NCBI GenBank assembly: GCA_029260075.1
Contig: JAJDDY010000089.1
Location: forward strand, 1 to 64,000
Source: Phycisphaerae bacterium
Lineage (GTDB): Bacteria > Planctomycetota > Phycisphaerae > UBA1845
Direction of reading: 5' to 3'
DNA length: 64,000 nt
Both the position numbers and the translations under genes were made by a program. The notes beneath the pieces were generated by a model. The model saw only the letters and a program-made list of their open reading frames with translations, was not told the origin of the DNA and searched no databases. Within the stretch, counting starts at the first letter, position 1, and each line of letters opens with the position of its first letter. This document shows positions 9,290-19,227 of the stretch, piece by piece.

Positions 9290-11641
9290 ATGAGTAACGG
9301 GAATTGTCATTTCGTTGCGCGAGGGTTGCGCGCTTCGGCGATAGCGGCCGTAGTTCTTGGGGCCGTCGGCGTGTTCGGACAGAACACCTTGGTTGTCGAC
9401 GAATCGTATTACGAGGGCGTCGGGGCTCCGCTCTCCGGCGCTGCGGCGGGACAGCCCACCGCCATGCCGGCCGGTCACGAAATCACCATGTCGGCGCAAG
9501 CCGGACGGGTGAGTGTACTGGTCCATTTTGACCCAGCGCTCGCTCCGGGCGCCAATCCGCGTGCGAACATTCGCGCATTCGCCGCCAACAACAACGGCGT
9601 CGTTCGCCACGAGTATCGCGTGGTCATGCCAAACGTGATGAACCTGAGAAACGTTCCTCAGGGCAAACTCAACGCGCTCCGTAATATGCCCGGGGTCACC
9701 AGGGTCGACATCGATGAATGGCATCCGAATTTGGTAAGCCTGCATGACGCCACGGTCCTGGTCAACGGTTTGCAGAGTCAAATCGCGGCTGCCGGTCTTT
9801 CAGCCGACGGTGCCGGTATCCGCGTCTGCGTTTGCGATACGGGTATTGACTCGGACCACGTCATGTATGCGAGCCGGATTGACACGGCCGCCGGATTCGA
9901 CTTCCACAACAACGACCCGGACCCGGAAGACGACAACGGACACGGCTCGCACGTATCCGGAATCGCGGTCGGCGGTGTTGGCCTAAACGTGGACTTCGGA
10001 TGTGGCGCGGGACCCCAGGCGTTGCAGGGTATGGCCCCGGCAGCAACGCTGATCGGCGCCAAAATCCTTAACTCGGGCGGCGGCGGTTTTGACAGCAATA
10101 TCATCGCGGGTATTGACTACTGCGCCGACCAGTCACCGTCGGGCGGTCGTGCTGACGTCATCAACCTGAGCATCGGTACCGGCAACTTCACCAGCGGCGC
10201 GTGTACGCATAGCTGGGCCGTGGCCTCAAACAATGCGGTCGCCAATGGCGTGGTCGTTGTGGCCGCCTCCGGTAATGAGAACAACTCAAACTCGATGGGT
10301 TCGCCAGCGTGCGGCGCTGATGTAATTGCCGTGGGTGCCGTATACAAGGCCGACTACCCGACGTGCGAAGACAACACGACCAACTGGCTTTGGGGCAGCT
10401 GCAACGACTTCGGTCCCGTTCAAGATCAGATCGTCTGTTTCAGCAACGAAAGTGATTTCCTTGATGTGTCCGCACCAGGCGCCAACGTTTGGTCGGCGAG
10501 CAATGCGGCTGGTGGAAGCTCGATCACGGGCAAGTCCGGCACGAGCATGGCGTCACCGATGGTGGCCGGTCTGGCTGCGTTGATCCTTAGCGCCGATCCT
10601 ACCCTGACACCCGCCGAGGTTCGCCAGATCATTCGCGACGGCGCCGTCGATCTTGGTCCGGCCGGTTTCGATCGAGCCTACGGCTTTGGCCGCATCGATG
10701 CGATCGGTTCGTTGCAACTCGTCGGACCGGGTTGCACGACCAACGCAGATTGCAACGACGCCAACGACTGTACAACGGACACGTGCGTGGGTGGATTGTG
10801 CCAGAATAACGCGGTGGCCGACGACACATCGTGCAGCGGGGGTGTTTGCTGTGGCGGTTCATGCACCGCTTCGACCTGTTCGCTCGATTCCGATTGCGAT
10901 GATGCTGACGCCTGCACGACAGATACGTGCAACGGAGCGGGCTCGTGCGCAGCTTCTTGCTCGAACACGCCCATCAGTTGCCCGGTCGGCGAAGCGTGCG
11001 TCGGTGGCGTCTGCCAGCCGCAGGTTTGCAACAACAACGGCACGTGCGACGCCGGCGAAGACTGCAACAACTGTGCTGGCGACTGCATCAGTGGCACGTC
11101 CAGCGGCGCCGTCTGCGGCAACAACATCTGCGAAGCCGGTAACGGTGAGAATTGCGTTACGTGCGCTGCGGATTGCAACGGCAAACAAAGCGGCAAGCCG
11201 AGTTCGCGTTTCTGCTGTGGTGACGGCGGTGGCACCAACCCGCTACCCTGTAGCGATTCGGCTTGCACAAGTGGCGGCAACACCTGCACCGATATCCCGG
11301 CAAGTGGTGCAACGTTCTGCTGTGGCGATACCGTCTGCGAAGGTAACGAAGACAGTAACAACTGCGCTGTGGATTGTGGCGCACCCGCGTTCTGCGGTGA
11401 CGGCACATGCGATGCAGGTGAAGACACGTGCAACTGTGCCGCCGATTGCGGCTCACCGGCACCAAGCGAAACCAACTGCTCGAACGGTGTGGATGACGAC
11501 TGCGATGGTGCTACGGATTGCAACGACACCGATTGCAGCGGCGATCCGGCCTGCTCGTGCGGAGGCAACAAGGCGTCATGCTCGGTCAATAGCGACTGCT
11601 GTTCGAATAACTGCAAGAACGGCAGTTGCAAGGGCGGCTAA
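9290..11641 (+). CDS. Secreted subtilisin-family (S8) serine protease with Cys-rich tail
   Basis: A 783-residue exported protease. An N-terminal signal segment (residues about 13-31) is followed by an inhibitor-I9-like propeptide (VSVLVHFDPALAPG... to VDIDEWHP). The catalytic triad is complete: Asp near 183 in VCVCDTGIDS, His near 218 in NGHGSHVSG, Ser near 419 in KSGTSMASPMVAG. After about residue 480 the protein changes to some 300 residues of Cys-rich repeats (TxNADCNDANDCTTDTC, CGDGTCDAGEDTCNCAADCG), ending in a knottin-like CSVNSDCCSNNCKNGSC. These tails occur in planctomycetal and myxobacterial surface proteins and probably anchor or bind; that role is inferred. A promoter and a terminator bracket it as a single-gene unit. 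Confidence 0.93.
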   Translation: MSNGNCHFVARGLRASAIAAVVLGAVGVFGQNTLVVDESYYEGVGAPLSGAAAGQPTAMPAGHEITMSAQAGRVSVLVHFDPALAPGANPRANIRAFAANNNGVVRHEYRVVMPNVMNLRNVPQGKLNALRNMPGVTRVDIDEWHPNLVSLHDATVLVNGLQSQIAAAGLSADGAGIRVCVCDTGIDSDHVMYASRIDTAAGFDFHNNDPDPEDDNGHGSHVSGIAVGGVGLNVDFGCGAGPQALQGMAPAATLIGAKILNSGGGGFDSNIIAGIDYCADQSPSGGRADVINLSIGTGNFTSGACTHSWAVASNNAVANGVVVVAASGNENNSNSMGSPACGADVIAVGAVYKADYPTCEDNTTNWLWGSCNDFGPVQDQIVCFSNESDFLDVSAPGANVWSASNAAGGSSITGKSGTSMASPMVAGLAALILSADPTLTPAEVRQIIRDGAVDLGPAGFDRAYGFGRIDAIGSLQLVGPGCTTNADCNDANDCTTDTCVGGLCQNNAVADDTSCSGGVCCGGSCTASTCSLDSDCDDADACTTDTCNGAGSCAASCSNTPISCPVGEACVGGVCQPQVCNNNGTCDAGEDCNNCAGDCISGTSSGAVCGNNICEAGNGENCVTCAADCNGKQSGKPSSRFCCGDGGGTNPLPCSDSACTSGGNTCTDIPASGATFCCGDTVCEGNEDSNNCAVDCGAPAFCGDGTCDAGEDTCNCAADCGSPAPSETNCSNGVDDDCDGATDCNDTDCSGDPACSCGGNKASCSVNSDCCSNNCKNGSCKGG

Positions 11642-11668
11642 CGTTGCTTGAGTAGCGTAACGATCATG

Positions 11669-11702
11669 GGGCGAGTCGGATCGATCCGGCTCGCCCTTTT
11701 TT
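11669..11702 (+). terminator. Rho-independent terminator of the subtilisin gene
   Basis: GGGCGAG (11669-11675) pairs with CTCGCCC (11690-11696), the interior CGGATCGATCCG extends the stem, and six T residues follow. It lies 28 bases after the stop codon and is the only textbook intrinsic terminator I find in the window. Confidence 0.9.
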
Positions 11703-11771
11703 CTGGACGAATCCTCTGTACCCACACGACAACTGCGGCTCGGCGCGACGAAGGCTTCGCCTATCCTGCGA

Positions 11772-13055
11772 CTATCGTCGATCGACAACAATCCTGCCGT
11801 CCTGAATGACCACCACCGGATTGCGTAGCACGGCGATATCGGCAAGCGGATTACCGGACACCGCGATCAGGTCAGCCACATAGCCGGTCTCCAAGCGCCC
11901 AAGATCGTCCCCACGACTTAGCACGCCCGCCGCCGTGGCGGTGGCAGCCTGTACGACCTTGGCTGGCGACATGCCGTACGCCACCATAAGCTTGAGCTCG
12001 CGATGATTCTCGCCGTGCGTGAACACGCCGACGTCACTACCGCACGCAATGGTAACGCCCGACGCCAGCGCTCTGCGAAACATGGCCTTGGACTTCACTA
12101 CGCGCGGCGGGTCAGGTGTTCCCACCTTCCAACCAGCGTACCGCGCGATGGCGTCACCGGCTGCCAGCGTCGGGCAAAGCACGACGCCGCCGTCGCGCAT
12201 TAGCGCGAAGACTTCTGCCGACGCCTCACTACCATGTTCGATCGTCTTGACGCCGGCACGCACGGCGCGACGAATGGCTTCGTCGGTTACGGCGTGGGCG
12301 GCAACGGGCAACCCAACGCTACGGGCTTCGTCGACGACGGCATCGAGCTCGTCCTGCGAAAACGTCGGATACGACTTGCCGTCCGACCGGCGACGATAGT
12401 CAGCGTAAACCTTGATCCAATCCGCCCCGGCGGCAATCTGCTCCCGGGTCGCCCTGCGCACACCGTCGACACCATCAGCCACCTGAGCACCTTTGGGCAT
12501 GGACCATCGGGGATCGAAACCGGATGGGCCATAACAACCCGTCGCGACGATCGCTCGGGTGGCGGCGAAGATGCGCGGACCGGGAATCATGCGGCTTGCG
12601 ATCGCATCACGCAACGCGAGATCGGCGAACCCGGCGCCCTCGGTGCCCAAGTCGCGAATCGTTGTGAACCCAGCCTCAAGCGTCGCCGCCGCCGCGGTGA
12701 CGGCGCGAATCGTACGCAACCCGACTGATTCCTTGAGCACCTGATCGTTCCACGTAGCTTCGTTGTAGGGGTGCAGAAGCAGGTGCGAGTGAAGATCGAT
12801 CAAACCCGGCAGCAACGTCAGGCCGCTGAGGTCAACACGTACCGCATCCGGATGAGCGTTTTCGGTTCGACCGATGGCGACGATCTTGCCATCGCGAAGC
12901 AACACGTCGCGCGGATCGAGAAGGCGTTGACCGGACGGGTCGAGCAGTCGCGCGCCGGTAAGCACGACGGTAGCGTGCCGGTCGTCTTGACCACAAAGCG
13001 GTTGGGCGGCTGTCGCGGTCAGCATGAACACGATGGCGAGGTTACGATTCATCAT
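11772..13055 (-). CDS. Exported amidohydrolase (imidazolonepropionase/prolidase-like)
   Basis: A 427-residue protein with a signal peptide (MNRNLAIVFMLTATAAQPLCG) followed by an amidohydrolase fold. Metal-site motifs: GLIDLHSHLLLHP (HxH), Lys in DWIKVYADY as the probable carboxylated bridging ligand, AAHAVTDEAI, KTIEHGSEAS, and Asp in IACGSDVGVFTHGEN. This set matches the Xaa-Pro dipeptidase / imidazolonepropionase-like branch used on N-acyl amino acids or dipeptides; the substrate is not evident. The start could be either of two adjacent ATG codons (13055 or 13052). It converges with the subtilisin gene, whose terminator lies between them. Confidence 0.85.
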   Translation of the reverse strand: MMNRNLAIVFMLTATAAQPLCGQDDRHATVVLTGARLLDPSGQRLLDPRDVLLRDGKIVAIGRTENAHPDAVRVDLSGLTLLPGLIDLHSHLLLHPYNEATWNDQVLKESVGLRTIRAVTAAAATLEAGFTTIRDLGTEGAGFADLALRDAIASRMIPGPRIFAATRAIVATGCYGPSGFDPRWSMPKGAQVADGVDGVRRATREQIAAGADWIKVYADYRRRSDGKSYPTFSQDELDAVVDEARSVGLPVAAHAVTDEAIRRAVRAGVKTIEHGSEASAEVFALMRDGGVVLCPTLAAGDAIARYAGWKVGTPDPPRVVKSKAMFRRALASGVTIACGSDVGVFTHGENHRELKLMVAYGMSPAKVVQAATATAAGVLSRGDDLGRLETGYVADLIAVSGNPLADIAVLRNPVVVIQDGRIVVDRR

Positions 13056-13148
13056 GGCTATCTTTCCCCTTGGGGTAGTGACACGAGCACAGCAGTCAGC
13101 CGACGTGACGAGTGGGTCATAGTTTTCGCCGTATGGAACGACAACGGA

Positions 13149-13192
13149 CGCCGGATTCGATTACCCCACCTCTAATAGGATGGGCCACCGAG
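13149..13192. repeat. Family C repeat remnant
   Basis: CCGGATTCGATTACCCCACC followed by TCTAATAGGATGGGCCACC matches the right half of family C copies such as 41787-41829, with a few changes (TACCCCAC for TCCCCCAC). The left half is not present. It lies just after the stop of the ABC permease gene. Confidence 0.65.
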
Positions 13193-13198
13193 GATCCA

Positions 13199-16100
13199 TC
13201 ACTCTGCCCGGAGCGACGGCAGTAGCGGAGATCGTAGTGCGGAGCGTACAGCGATCATGGCCGCAGACACACCAAGCGCAAGCACGCCGGCGAGCGTTAG
13301 TCCGAGGGACGACCACGGGATCGACGAAGCCCGTGTGGCGATGTGCGGGGCGATAGCGAGCATGGCCGAAAGCGAACCGGCCGCCAGTCCAACCAGCAGC
13401 AGCACGAGGTTTTCAGCAAGCACGACACCGCCAATGGCCCGGCGCGAAAAACCGAGCGCACGCAACAGCGCCAACTCGCCGCGCCGCTCCCACACGTTGC
13501 GCAACAATACGGCAGCCAAGCCGATCGTACCTAAGATCAAACCGAAACCCCCTAGCGTTTGAAAAGTCGCCAAGTAGGTGTTCTGCACCGCGAGATACGC
13601 CGCCAATCGTGATCGGCTTGAACCCGTGTCAAACCCGAATGCGGCCAACTCCGATTCCAAGAACGACGCCGCGTCGCTAGGCTCGTCGGGGGTCTCGACA
13701 AGGAAGAACGAATAGCCGCTGATCGAGGGAAACAAACGCGAGAAGTCAGTCTCCGACACGACCAACTCGTCCTGGAGCATGCTGCCTTTGAGCAACGCCA
13801 CGAAACGAAGTCGAACGGTTTCACCGTGTTCATCTTCGATTTCGAGATCTTTCCCAAGCCCCAAATGCAACTGCCACAGCACGGCACTCTCGTCGCCGAT
13901 GACGGGGATGGTACCGTCGGAGAACGTTCGCCTGAGCAACAGCCATGGGTTGGTTCGCTCGGCGTCGGTCTCCGCCATGGTTCCACCAAACTGGAACCCG
14001 CCGCGCTCGATGAGTGCATCCGTCGCCCCGGCGATGCGCGGCTTGGTCGGGCGATAGAGATTCAGACAGCTTGAATCGTCACCGGTACGGAGTCGCAACG
14101 GCAGGACGAGGACATCGTCCAACGCCGACGCTGATACGGGGTCGATGTTGAGCGCCTCCCGACCCGCCGGGGTGTTCAGGTCGTAAACAAGAGGCACCGA
14201 AGACTCGGCGTAGTATGTGAACCCCCCTGTTCCGGAAAATCGATCGGTACTTGAAGCCGCCGGGTCGACGTGAAACGCTTCCAACGCGGCGATCAAGAAC
14301 GTCGCCGACGCGAACAGGCTGGCGGTCATAACGCTTCGGTTTACGCGGCGCCGGGCATTGCGCATTCCCAACCTCACCAGTGCGCCGCTTCCGGCGCGAT
14401 GGATCACGCCGGCGCGATCACCGGAAAGACGGCGGGCGAACATGGCCAGACATGCTGTGAGCATGGCGGCACCGCTTCCGAAAAACGCACCAGCCGCTGG
14501 AGCGGAGTCACTGAACACCGGCCATAACGCCAACGCGCCGGCCAGGAAAAACCCGCCGAACATGAGCGTTGGCGTTAACCACTTCCGCTTAGACGATTGA
14601 CCCACCCGCTCGCGTCCCGACGCGACCACGCCAGCCAACAGTGACGTCGGCGATAGTCGCGTGAGCCCTCGGATAGACCACGCGATCGACGCCAACGCCA
14701 CAAGGACGCCTGAAGCGAAACCAACGCCCAACGAAAGCGAAGACGCATGCATGCGAAGGAACGGTGCGTTGACCGCAGCCGACCACCACGAGCGCAGGCC
14801 GGCAAGCATCAACCAGGCGTATCCGAGTGAACAGGCTACGCCGAGGACGCTTCCCACGGTGGCCAAGACCAACCCCTCGCCCAACAGAAGACGCGACACC
14901 GTGCGCGGTGAAAACCCCGTCGCCAACAGCAGACCGATCTCGCCCGCACGCCGCTCGACACCGAGGCGAAACAGAAGCGCCACGAGCATGGCTGCGGACC
15001 CGATCAGGAAGAAGCTGAACGAAACAAAGAGCACGCCGAAGTCCGTCGTGCCCGCTCCGGCGTCAAGCAGCCTCTGTCGCACCGGGTCGAACGTCAAATC
15101 TAGTTCGGATGGATGCCAGAGCTGTGTCAGTGCCGTCGCGAAATCAGAAGCCGCGCCGGAAGGCTTGACGCTCGGGTCGGTGGGTCTAAGACGTATCGAC
15201 GTGAGCGTACCGAACCGGTCCGCTTGTTCAGCCCAAAGTCGCTTGCCGTCTACGAGGGTGATGAACGCCTTGGGGGTCGTCTTGTACTCATCCCAATAGC
15301 GCTCATCCTTATCGCGAATGGCAGAAAGCTGCATGGGAAACGGCGGATCCCAGTCAGCCAGGTTGTCCGTGTCGGTTACGCCGGTGTACTCCGGCACGAA
15401 GCCCGGATCGGCGGCGGCGCCGGTCAAACCCACGACCGTGCGCAGCATGAACGTCTGCCGCTGTGTTTCCAACCGCCCCAGCGCCCCGGTCACATAGTAT
15501 TCCAACGTAATACGATCACCCGGACCAGCCCGAAGATCATCAGCCGCCCATTGGTTCAAGATGATCTCGCCGGGTTGAAGTGCCTCCGCTTTGTCACCCG
15601 CTATCGTGATCATCGCCCGGGCCGTGGGACCCTCCGGGTCGATGGCCGCGACCGTGGAAAACGGTATTCCTGAAGTATTGTTCCCGTCTGCGCTGATTCG
15701 ATTGGCTAGGTAACTCTGCACGCCGGACACATCGAAACCGGCATCGCCGGCAGCCTCCCGCGCCGCACGCTCGATGGCTGGCTCAACCAACATGCCCTCA
15801 CTTTCGAGAGCGATGTAGCCAAGTTTGTCATTGACGCGAAGTCGAAGGCCGACGTCGTCGAGAGTGAGGTTCTTATCCAGCACGTCCTGCAGCGAACCGC
15901 ACGAACCAGCAGACGGCGTGTCGCCGCCCTTGCACGCAACGAACATGGCGTTGACCCGATCGCGCCGATCCAACGATCGTTGCAGGGTCGCCAGCGGTAC
16001 GTAGGCGTTCAGCGGTAGCACGTGTCGCGGACTGAGGCTGAACGCGCCGATGTCCTCCGCAGGTATGACCGCCCGGACCGCTAATCGAAGTGTCGCGGTC

Positions 16101-16621
16101 GTGTCATCACGTCGACCAAGTAGGGTCTCCGTGGAGATGGCTCCGGCCTTGCCGAACCGAAGGAGTACGTCATCACCCACGTCGGCGTGAAGTTCATCAG
16201 CGAGCGGTTGATTGATGACGACGGAACGAGGACGCTCTTCGCCCACGTCAAACGCTTTGTCGCGCGCGCTGAGACGCCAAAATCGTTCGTCGACGCCGAG
16301 TGCGTTGATTCGGTTGGCCCGAGCGCCGGTGTCGGCGTGGGCGATGCTGCCGTTCACCATGATCGCGGGGCAAACATCCTGATGACTTTCTTTCGCGATC
16401 GTCGCCGCCAGCGATTCCTGAACGAACCGATTGGATACGAGGGCTTGGTCCACACCGCCGAGTCGCCCGATCGCCGTTTCCCGCAAACTCCCGCGCATCG
16501 AGTCGCCGACGACGAGGGCACCCGTTAGGGCAGCCGCCCCGACGGCGACGCCTAGAACAACGGCCACGTTGGTGCGGCCGTGGTATATCAGGCTTTGACG
16601 TTGCAGCGTTCGTCGGTGCAA
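13199..16621 (-). CDS. ABC transporter permease, FtsX/MacB type
   Basis: A 1,140-residue permease. It starts with one N-terminal transmembrane helix (TNVAVVLGVAVGAAALTGALVVGDSMRGSLR, the MacB-type entry), then a long periplasmic region, a first FtsX bundle (around residues 530-680), further membrane segments, a second periplasmic region and a final FtsX bundle ending ALALGVSAAMIAVRSALRS. Two FtsX domains in one chain form a complete transmembrane unit working with the ATPase encoded nine bases upstream. This architecture belongs to the LolCDE/MacB group that moves lipoproteins or extrudes peptides and lipids across the envelope without carrying substrate through the membrane; the cargo here is unknown. 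Confidence 0.88.
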   Translation of the reverse strand: MHRRTLQRQSLIYHGRTNVAVVLGVAVGAAALTGALVVGDSMRGSLRETAIGRLGGVDQALVSNRFVQESLAATIAKESHQDVCPAIMVNGSIAHADTGARANRINALGVDERFWRLSARDKAFDVGEERPRSVVINQPLADELHADVGDDVLLRFGKAGAISTETLLGRRDDTTATLRLAVRAVIPAEDIGAFSLSPRHVLPLNAYVPLATLQRSLDRRDRVNAMFVACKGGDTPSAGSCGSLQDVLDKNLTLDDVGLRLRVNDKLGYIALESEGMLVEPAIERAAREAAGDAGFDVSGVQSYLANRISADGNNTSGIPFSTVAAIDPEGPTARAMITIAGDKAEALQPGEIILNQWAADDLRAGPGDRITLEYYVTGALGRLETQRQTFMLRTVVGLTGAAADPGFVPEYTGVTDTDNLADWDPPFPMQLSAIRDKDERYWDEYKTTPKAFITLVDGKRLWAEQADRFGTLTSIRLRPTDPSVKPSGAASDFATALTQLWHPSELDLTFDPVRQRLLDAGAGTTDFGVLFVSFSFFLIGSAAMLVALLFRLGVERRAGEIGLLLATGFSPRTVSRLLLGEGLVLATVGSVLGVACSLGYAWLMLAGLRSWWSAAVNAPFLRMHASSLSLGVGFASGVLVALASIAWSIRGLTRLSPTSLLAGVVASGRERVGQSSKRKWLTPTLMFGGFFLAGALALWPVFSDSAPAAGAFFGSGAAMLTACLAMFARRLSGDRAGVIHRAGSGALVRLGMRNARRRVNRSVMTASLFASATFLIAALEAFHVDPAASSTDRFSGTGGFTYYAESSVPLVYDLNTPAGREALNIDPVSASALDDVLVLPLRLRTGDDSSCLNLYRPTKPRIAGATDALIERGGFQFGGTMAETDAERTNPWLLLRRTFSDGTIPVIGDESAVLWQLHLGLGKDLEIEDEHGETVRLRFVALLKGSMLQDELVVSETDFSRLFPSISGYSFFLVETPDEPSDAASFLESELAAFGFDTGSSRSRLAAYLAVQNTYLATFQTLGGFGLILGTIGLAAVLLRNVWERRGELALLRALGFSRRAIGGVVLAENLVLLLVGLAAGSLSAMLAIAPHIATRASSIPWSSLGLTLAGVLALGVSAAMIAVRSALRSPLLPSLRAE

Positions 16622-16630
16622 TTCAGCCCC

Positions 16631-17296
16631 CTACCGTTTGGTCAAATGACCCTCGCAAAGCTTGAAACGCGTATCGAACCGCTCGGCGAGCGTGGTGCTG
16701 TGGGTGACGACAATCATCGCCGCGTCCACTTCGTGATGTACCTCGATCAGCAGGTCCGCCACGGTATCCGCCGTCTTGCCATCGAGGTTGCCCGTGGGCT
16801 CATCCGCCACCAAGAGCACCGGCTTGTTGACCAGCGCCCGGGCGATGGCCACGCGTTGGCGCTCGCCGCCGGATAGCTCCGCCGGTCGATGGTCTAACCG
16901 ATCGGTCAGTCCGACGCGGTCAGCCAGCTCGCGTGCGCGATCGATAGTGCCCGTGCTGCCGGCGTGGGCCAGTGTGGGGATGAGAATGTTTTCCAGCACC
17001 GAGCACTGCGGCAGCAGGTGGTGCTCTTGAAACACGAACCCGACGCGATCGTTGCGGAACCTCGCCAGGGCTTGCTCGTCGAGCTCGAACGGGTTGCATC
17101 CGTCGATGGTCACGGTGCCCGAAGTCGGTTCGTCCAGCGTGGCGATGATGTTGAGCAGCGTGCTCTTGCCACATCCCGAAGGCCCCATGATGGAAACTGA
17201 CGAACCGCGGGCGACCGAGAGGGACACATCGCGCAAGACCTCAAGTTCGCCACTGCGCGTCGCATAGGCCTTGCGCACCGAATCAATCGTTAGCAT
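16631..17296 (-). CDS. ABC transporter ATP-binding protein, LolD/MacB type
   Basis: A 221-residue ATPase that powers the adjacent permease. Walker A GPSGCGKST, Q-loop in FVFQEHHLLPQ, signature LSGGERQR, Walker B LLVADEPTGNLD and the switch His in VVTHS are all present. The EPTGNLD variant and short length are typical of the LolD/MacB/FtsE group. I use the ATG giving MLTIDSVRKAY, which overlaps the upstream glycosyltransferase stop by 14 bases; a TTG at 17305 would add three residues. The permease begins nine bases downstream. Confidence 0.93.
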   Translation of the reverse strand: MLTIDSVRKAYATRSGELEVLRDVSLSVARGSSVSIMGPSGCGKSTLLNIIATLDEPTSGTVTIDGCNPFELDEQALARFRNDRVGFVFQEHHLLPQCSVLENILIPTLAHAGSTGTIDRARELADRVGLTDRLDHRPAELSGGERQRVAIARALVNKPVLLVADEPTGNLDGKTADTVADLLIEVHHEVDAAMIVVTHSTTLAERFDTRFKLCEGHLTKR

Positions 17297-18608
17297 CACG
17301 TCCAACGCTCCGCTTGCCCGCGTATTGGCGGTAGACCGACCACGTCGCCTCCGCCATCACCTTGTCTGTAAAGTCAGTTTGAACCGCCGCGCGACCGCTA
17401 TGTCCAAGCTGTCGCCGCAACTGTTGATCATCCATCAATCGCGCGATCGCACCAGCCAGCGCCTCAGCATCTCCGGGATCATACAACAGACCGCCGCCCG
17501 TCGCGCCCACCAACTCGCGAAACGATCCATGATCAGGCTGAACCACCGGCACGCCGCTGGCCATGGCTTCGAGCACAAAAAGACCCTTGGCTTCGCGGTA
17601 TTCGGTCGGAACGGAAAACACATCAAGCGAGCGTAGGAATTTCGCTTTTTCCTCCCGGCTGACCGATCCAACGTATTCAAATCCGTCATCGATACTACGC
17701 TGACGAAGCTCGTCCAGCACACGTTCGAGATATTTTTTGTCGGCGGCGCCCAAGTATCCGGCGGCTCTCACACGACACTTGCGACCTTGACGTCGAAGTA
17801 TCGCGAACGCATCGCAAAGGCGAGCCAACCCCTTTTCGGGACAGATGCGCGCCAGGTAGCCGATCGTGAAGGGTCTGTCGTCGTTCTGTTCACGCCACGT
17901 AGCCGAATCCGGGTCTGCGAAATCACCCGTGCGAATCCCGAGCGGCGTGTGGTGTACTTTCGCGTCGCCAAGGGAAAACCGCTCGGTCGCGTAGTGTGCG
18001 TAGTAACTCGTGGGTGACAAGAACCCGTCGACGTCAGCCGCACGTTGCCGGATGAGTTCATCAGTCTGCGCCGCGTAGGTCGCCGGAAGTTGATCAATGA
18101 ACAGATCTTCGCCGCTCAACGTGCAGACGACTGAGGCTCCGAGTTCCGCCCTGAGTCGCCGCGCCAGACCGGCAAACAACAGGTTGGGCAGGTTGATCAG
18201 GTCGGGCTTCAGCGGACGCAGCGAAGCGATCAAACGATCGAGTTCGGAGCGCAACGGCCCCTCCTCGCCGCGAAGCATGGCCACCGTAAGGGCTCCAACG
18301 GCGTCGGTGTGGTGCTCGCCGGCCAAGCGCAACGCCATGCGCAAGAGCACCGGGGCGTCGAGCATGCGTGTCATCCAACCGGGAAACATTCGAAACAGCG
18401 CGGACTTCTGCCGAAGGTAGATGTTGATGCCGCCAAACAGAACCCGGCGCTGACTAACATCCGTCTCATCGGTGCGGATGGGCGTGTAGAGCGGAATCAA
18501 GACGACGTCGCGACCCTGTTCGATCAGCGTGGCCGCAAGGCGGTTGTCGCGCAGGCAACTTCCGCAGTACATTCCGCCCGCTCCGGCAATCAGATACGCC
18601 ACCCTCAT
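17283..18608 (-). CDS. Group 1 glycosyltransferase (GT4-like)
   Basis: A 441-residue GT-B glycosyltransferase. The N-terminal domain starts MRVAYLIAGAGGMYCGSCL, with the glycine-rich loop near the acceptor site. The C-terminal nucleotide-sugar domain has IGYLARICPEKGLARL, then FSVPTEYREAKGLFVLEAMASGVPVV, the EX7E motif typical of GT4 enzymes, and GLLYDPGDAEALAGAI. Substrates are unknown. Translational overlap with the ABC ATPase suggests a three-gene operon, glycosyltransferase-ATPase-permease, possibly making and handling an envelope glycoconjugate; that link is inferred from position only. Confidence 0.88.
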   Translation of the reverse strand: MRVAYLIAGAGGMYCGSCLRDNRLAATLIEQGRDVVLIPLYTPIRTDETDVSQRRVLFGGINIYLRQKSALFRMFPGWMTRMLDAPVLLRMALRLAGEHHTDAVGALTVAMLRGEEGPLRSELDRLIASLRPLKPDLINLPNLLFAGLARRLRAELGASVVCTLSGEDLFIDQLPATYAAQTDELIRQRAADVDGFLSPTSYYAHYATERFSLGDAKVHHTPLGIRTGDFADPDSATWREQNDDRPFTIGYLARICPEKGLARLCDAFAILRRQGRKCRVRAAGYLGAADKKYLERVLDELRQRSIDDGFEYVGSVSREEKAKFLRSLDVFSVPTEYREAKGLFVLEAMASGVPVVQPDHGSFRELVGATGGGLLYDPGDAEALAGAIARLMDDQQLRRQLGHSGRAAVQTDFTDKVMAEATWSVYRQYAGKRSVGRDAND

Positions 18609-19227
18609 AGGCTGATTTCATCCTCCGCACGCGCCCGTATGACCCGCCAACCCGTATCATACAGGTCGAAGATTACCGCTTGGGCCGGGTGAGCGACATT
18701 CTTTCCCCGGCAGACCACGTTGGCAACCCGCGGGCGACCCAACGGCGCCGAAGACGCCCATCACGGCTCCGGAAAGTGGCAGCGACTTGACTAAGTGGCG
18801 TCCCATACGCAAGAATACGGAAGTTGTGGTGCTTGCGGTCCGTCCGTTGGGTGGGCCGGTCCGGCTCCGCCACCGTGGAGTCCGTCGTAAGATTGTGTCA
18901 CGATCCACCCGCCGGTGTTTCCCGATGGCTTGTGCATGGCCACTGTTTCCGCTGGTGCGTGAATCCCTTCGTGCTGGTGCGTGAGTCCCTTCTCGCACCC
19001 TCGCTCGCGGGGAATCTACTTGGAACGCGTGCGAGAAAATATATTAGACGGTATGCGATGAACCGAGCCGCGCCCGTGAGGAAGCGGTCTTCACGCCACG
19101 TACCCAAATCGCTTCCTCACGGACGCGGCTCGGCATGAGGCTTCTCGCACGTTCTTAGAGTATGGGGACGAGACAGGAACCTCGCCCCAGCAACCTGCTT
19201 ATTCACCCGCTTGAGGAGTGACGCCAC
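18609..19227. other. Intergenic region with family D and family A repeats
   Basis: No gene is supported in these 619 bases. Positions 18951-18970 and 18973-18999 are two direct copies of the family D unit GCTGGTGCGTGA(A/G)TCCCTTC, the second extended by TCGCACC. Positions 19063-19133 are a family A hairpin core starting CCGAGCCGCGCCCGTGAGGA. The stretch 18720-18900 shows no recognisable element. The ribosome-binding site of the next gene is at 19212-19217. Confidence 0.7.

Noticed and set aside
10678-11631. Long minus-strand frame (317 codons) opposite the protease tail
   Set aside because: It is antisense to a Cys-rich repeat region; its Gln/Ser/Pro-rich composition is the complement of the repeats. 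There is no family similarity or ribosome-binding site.
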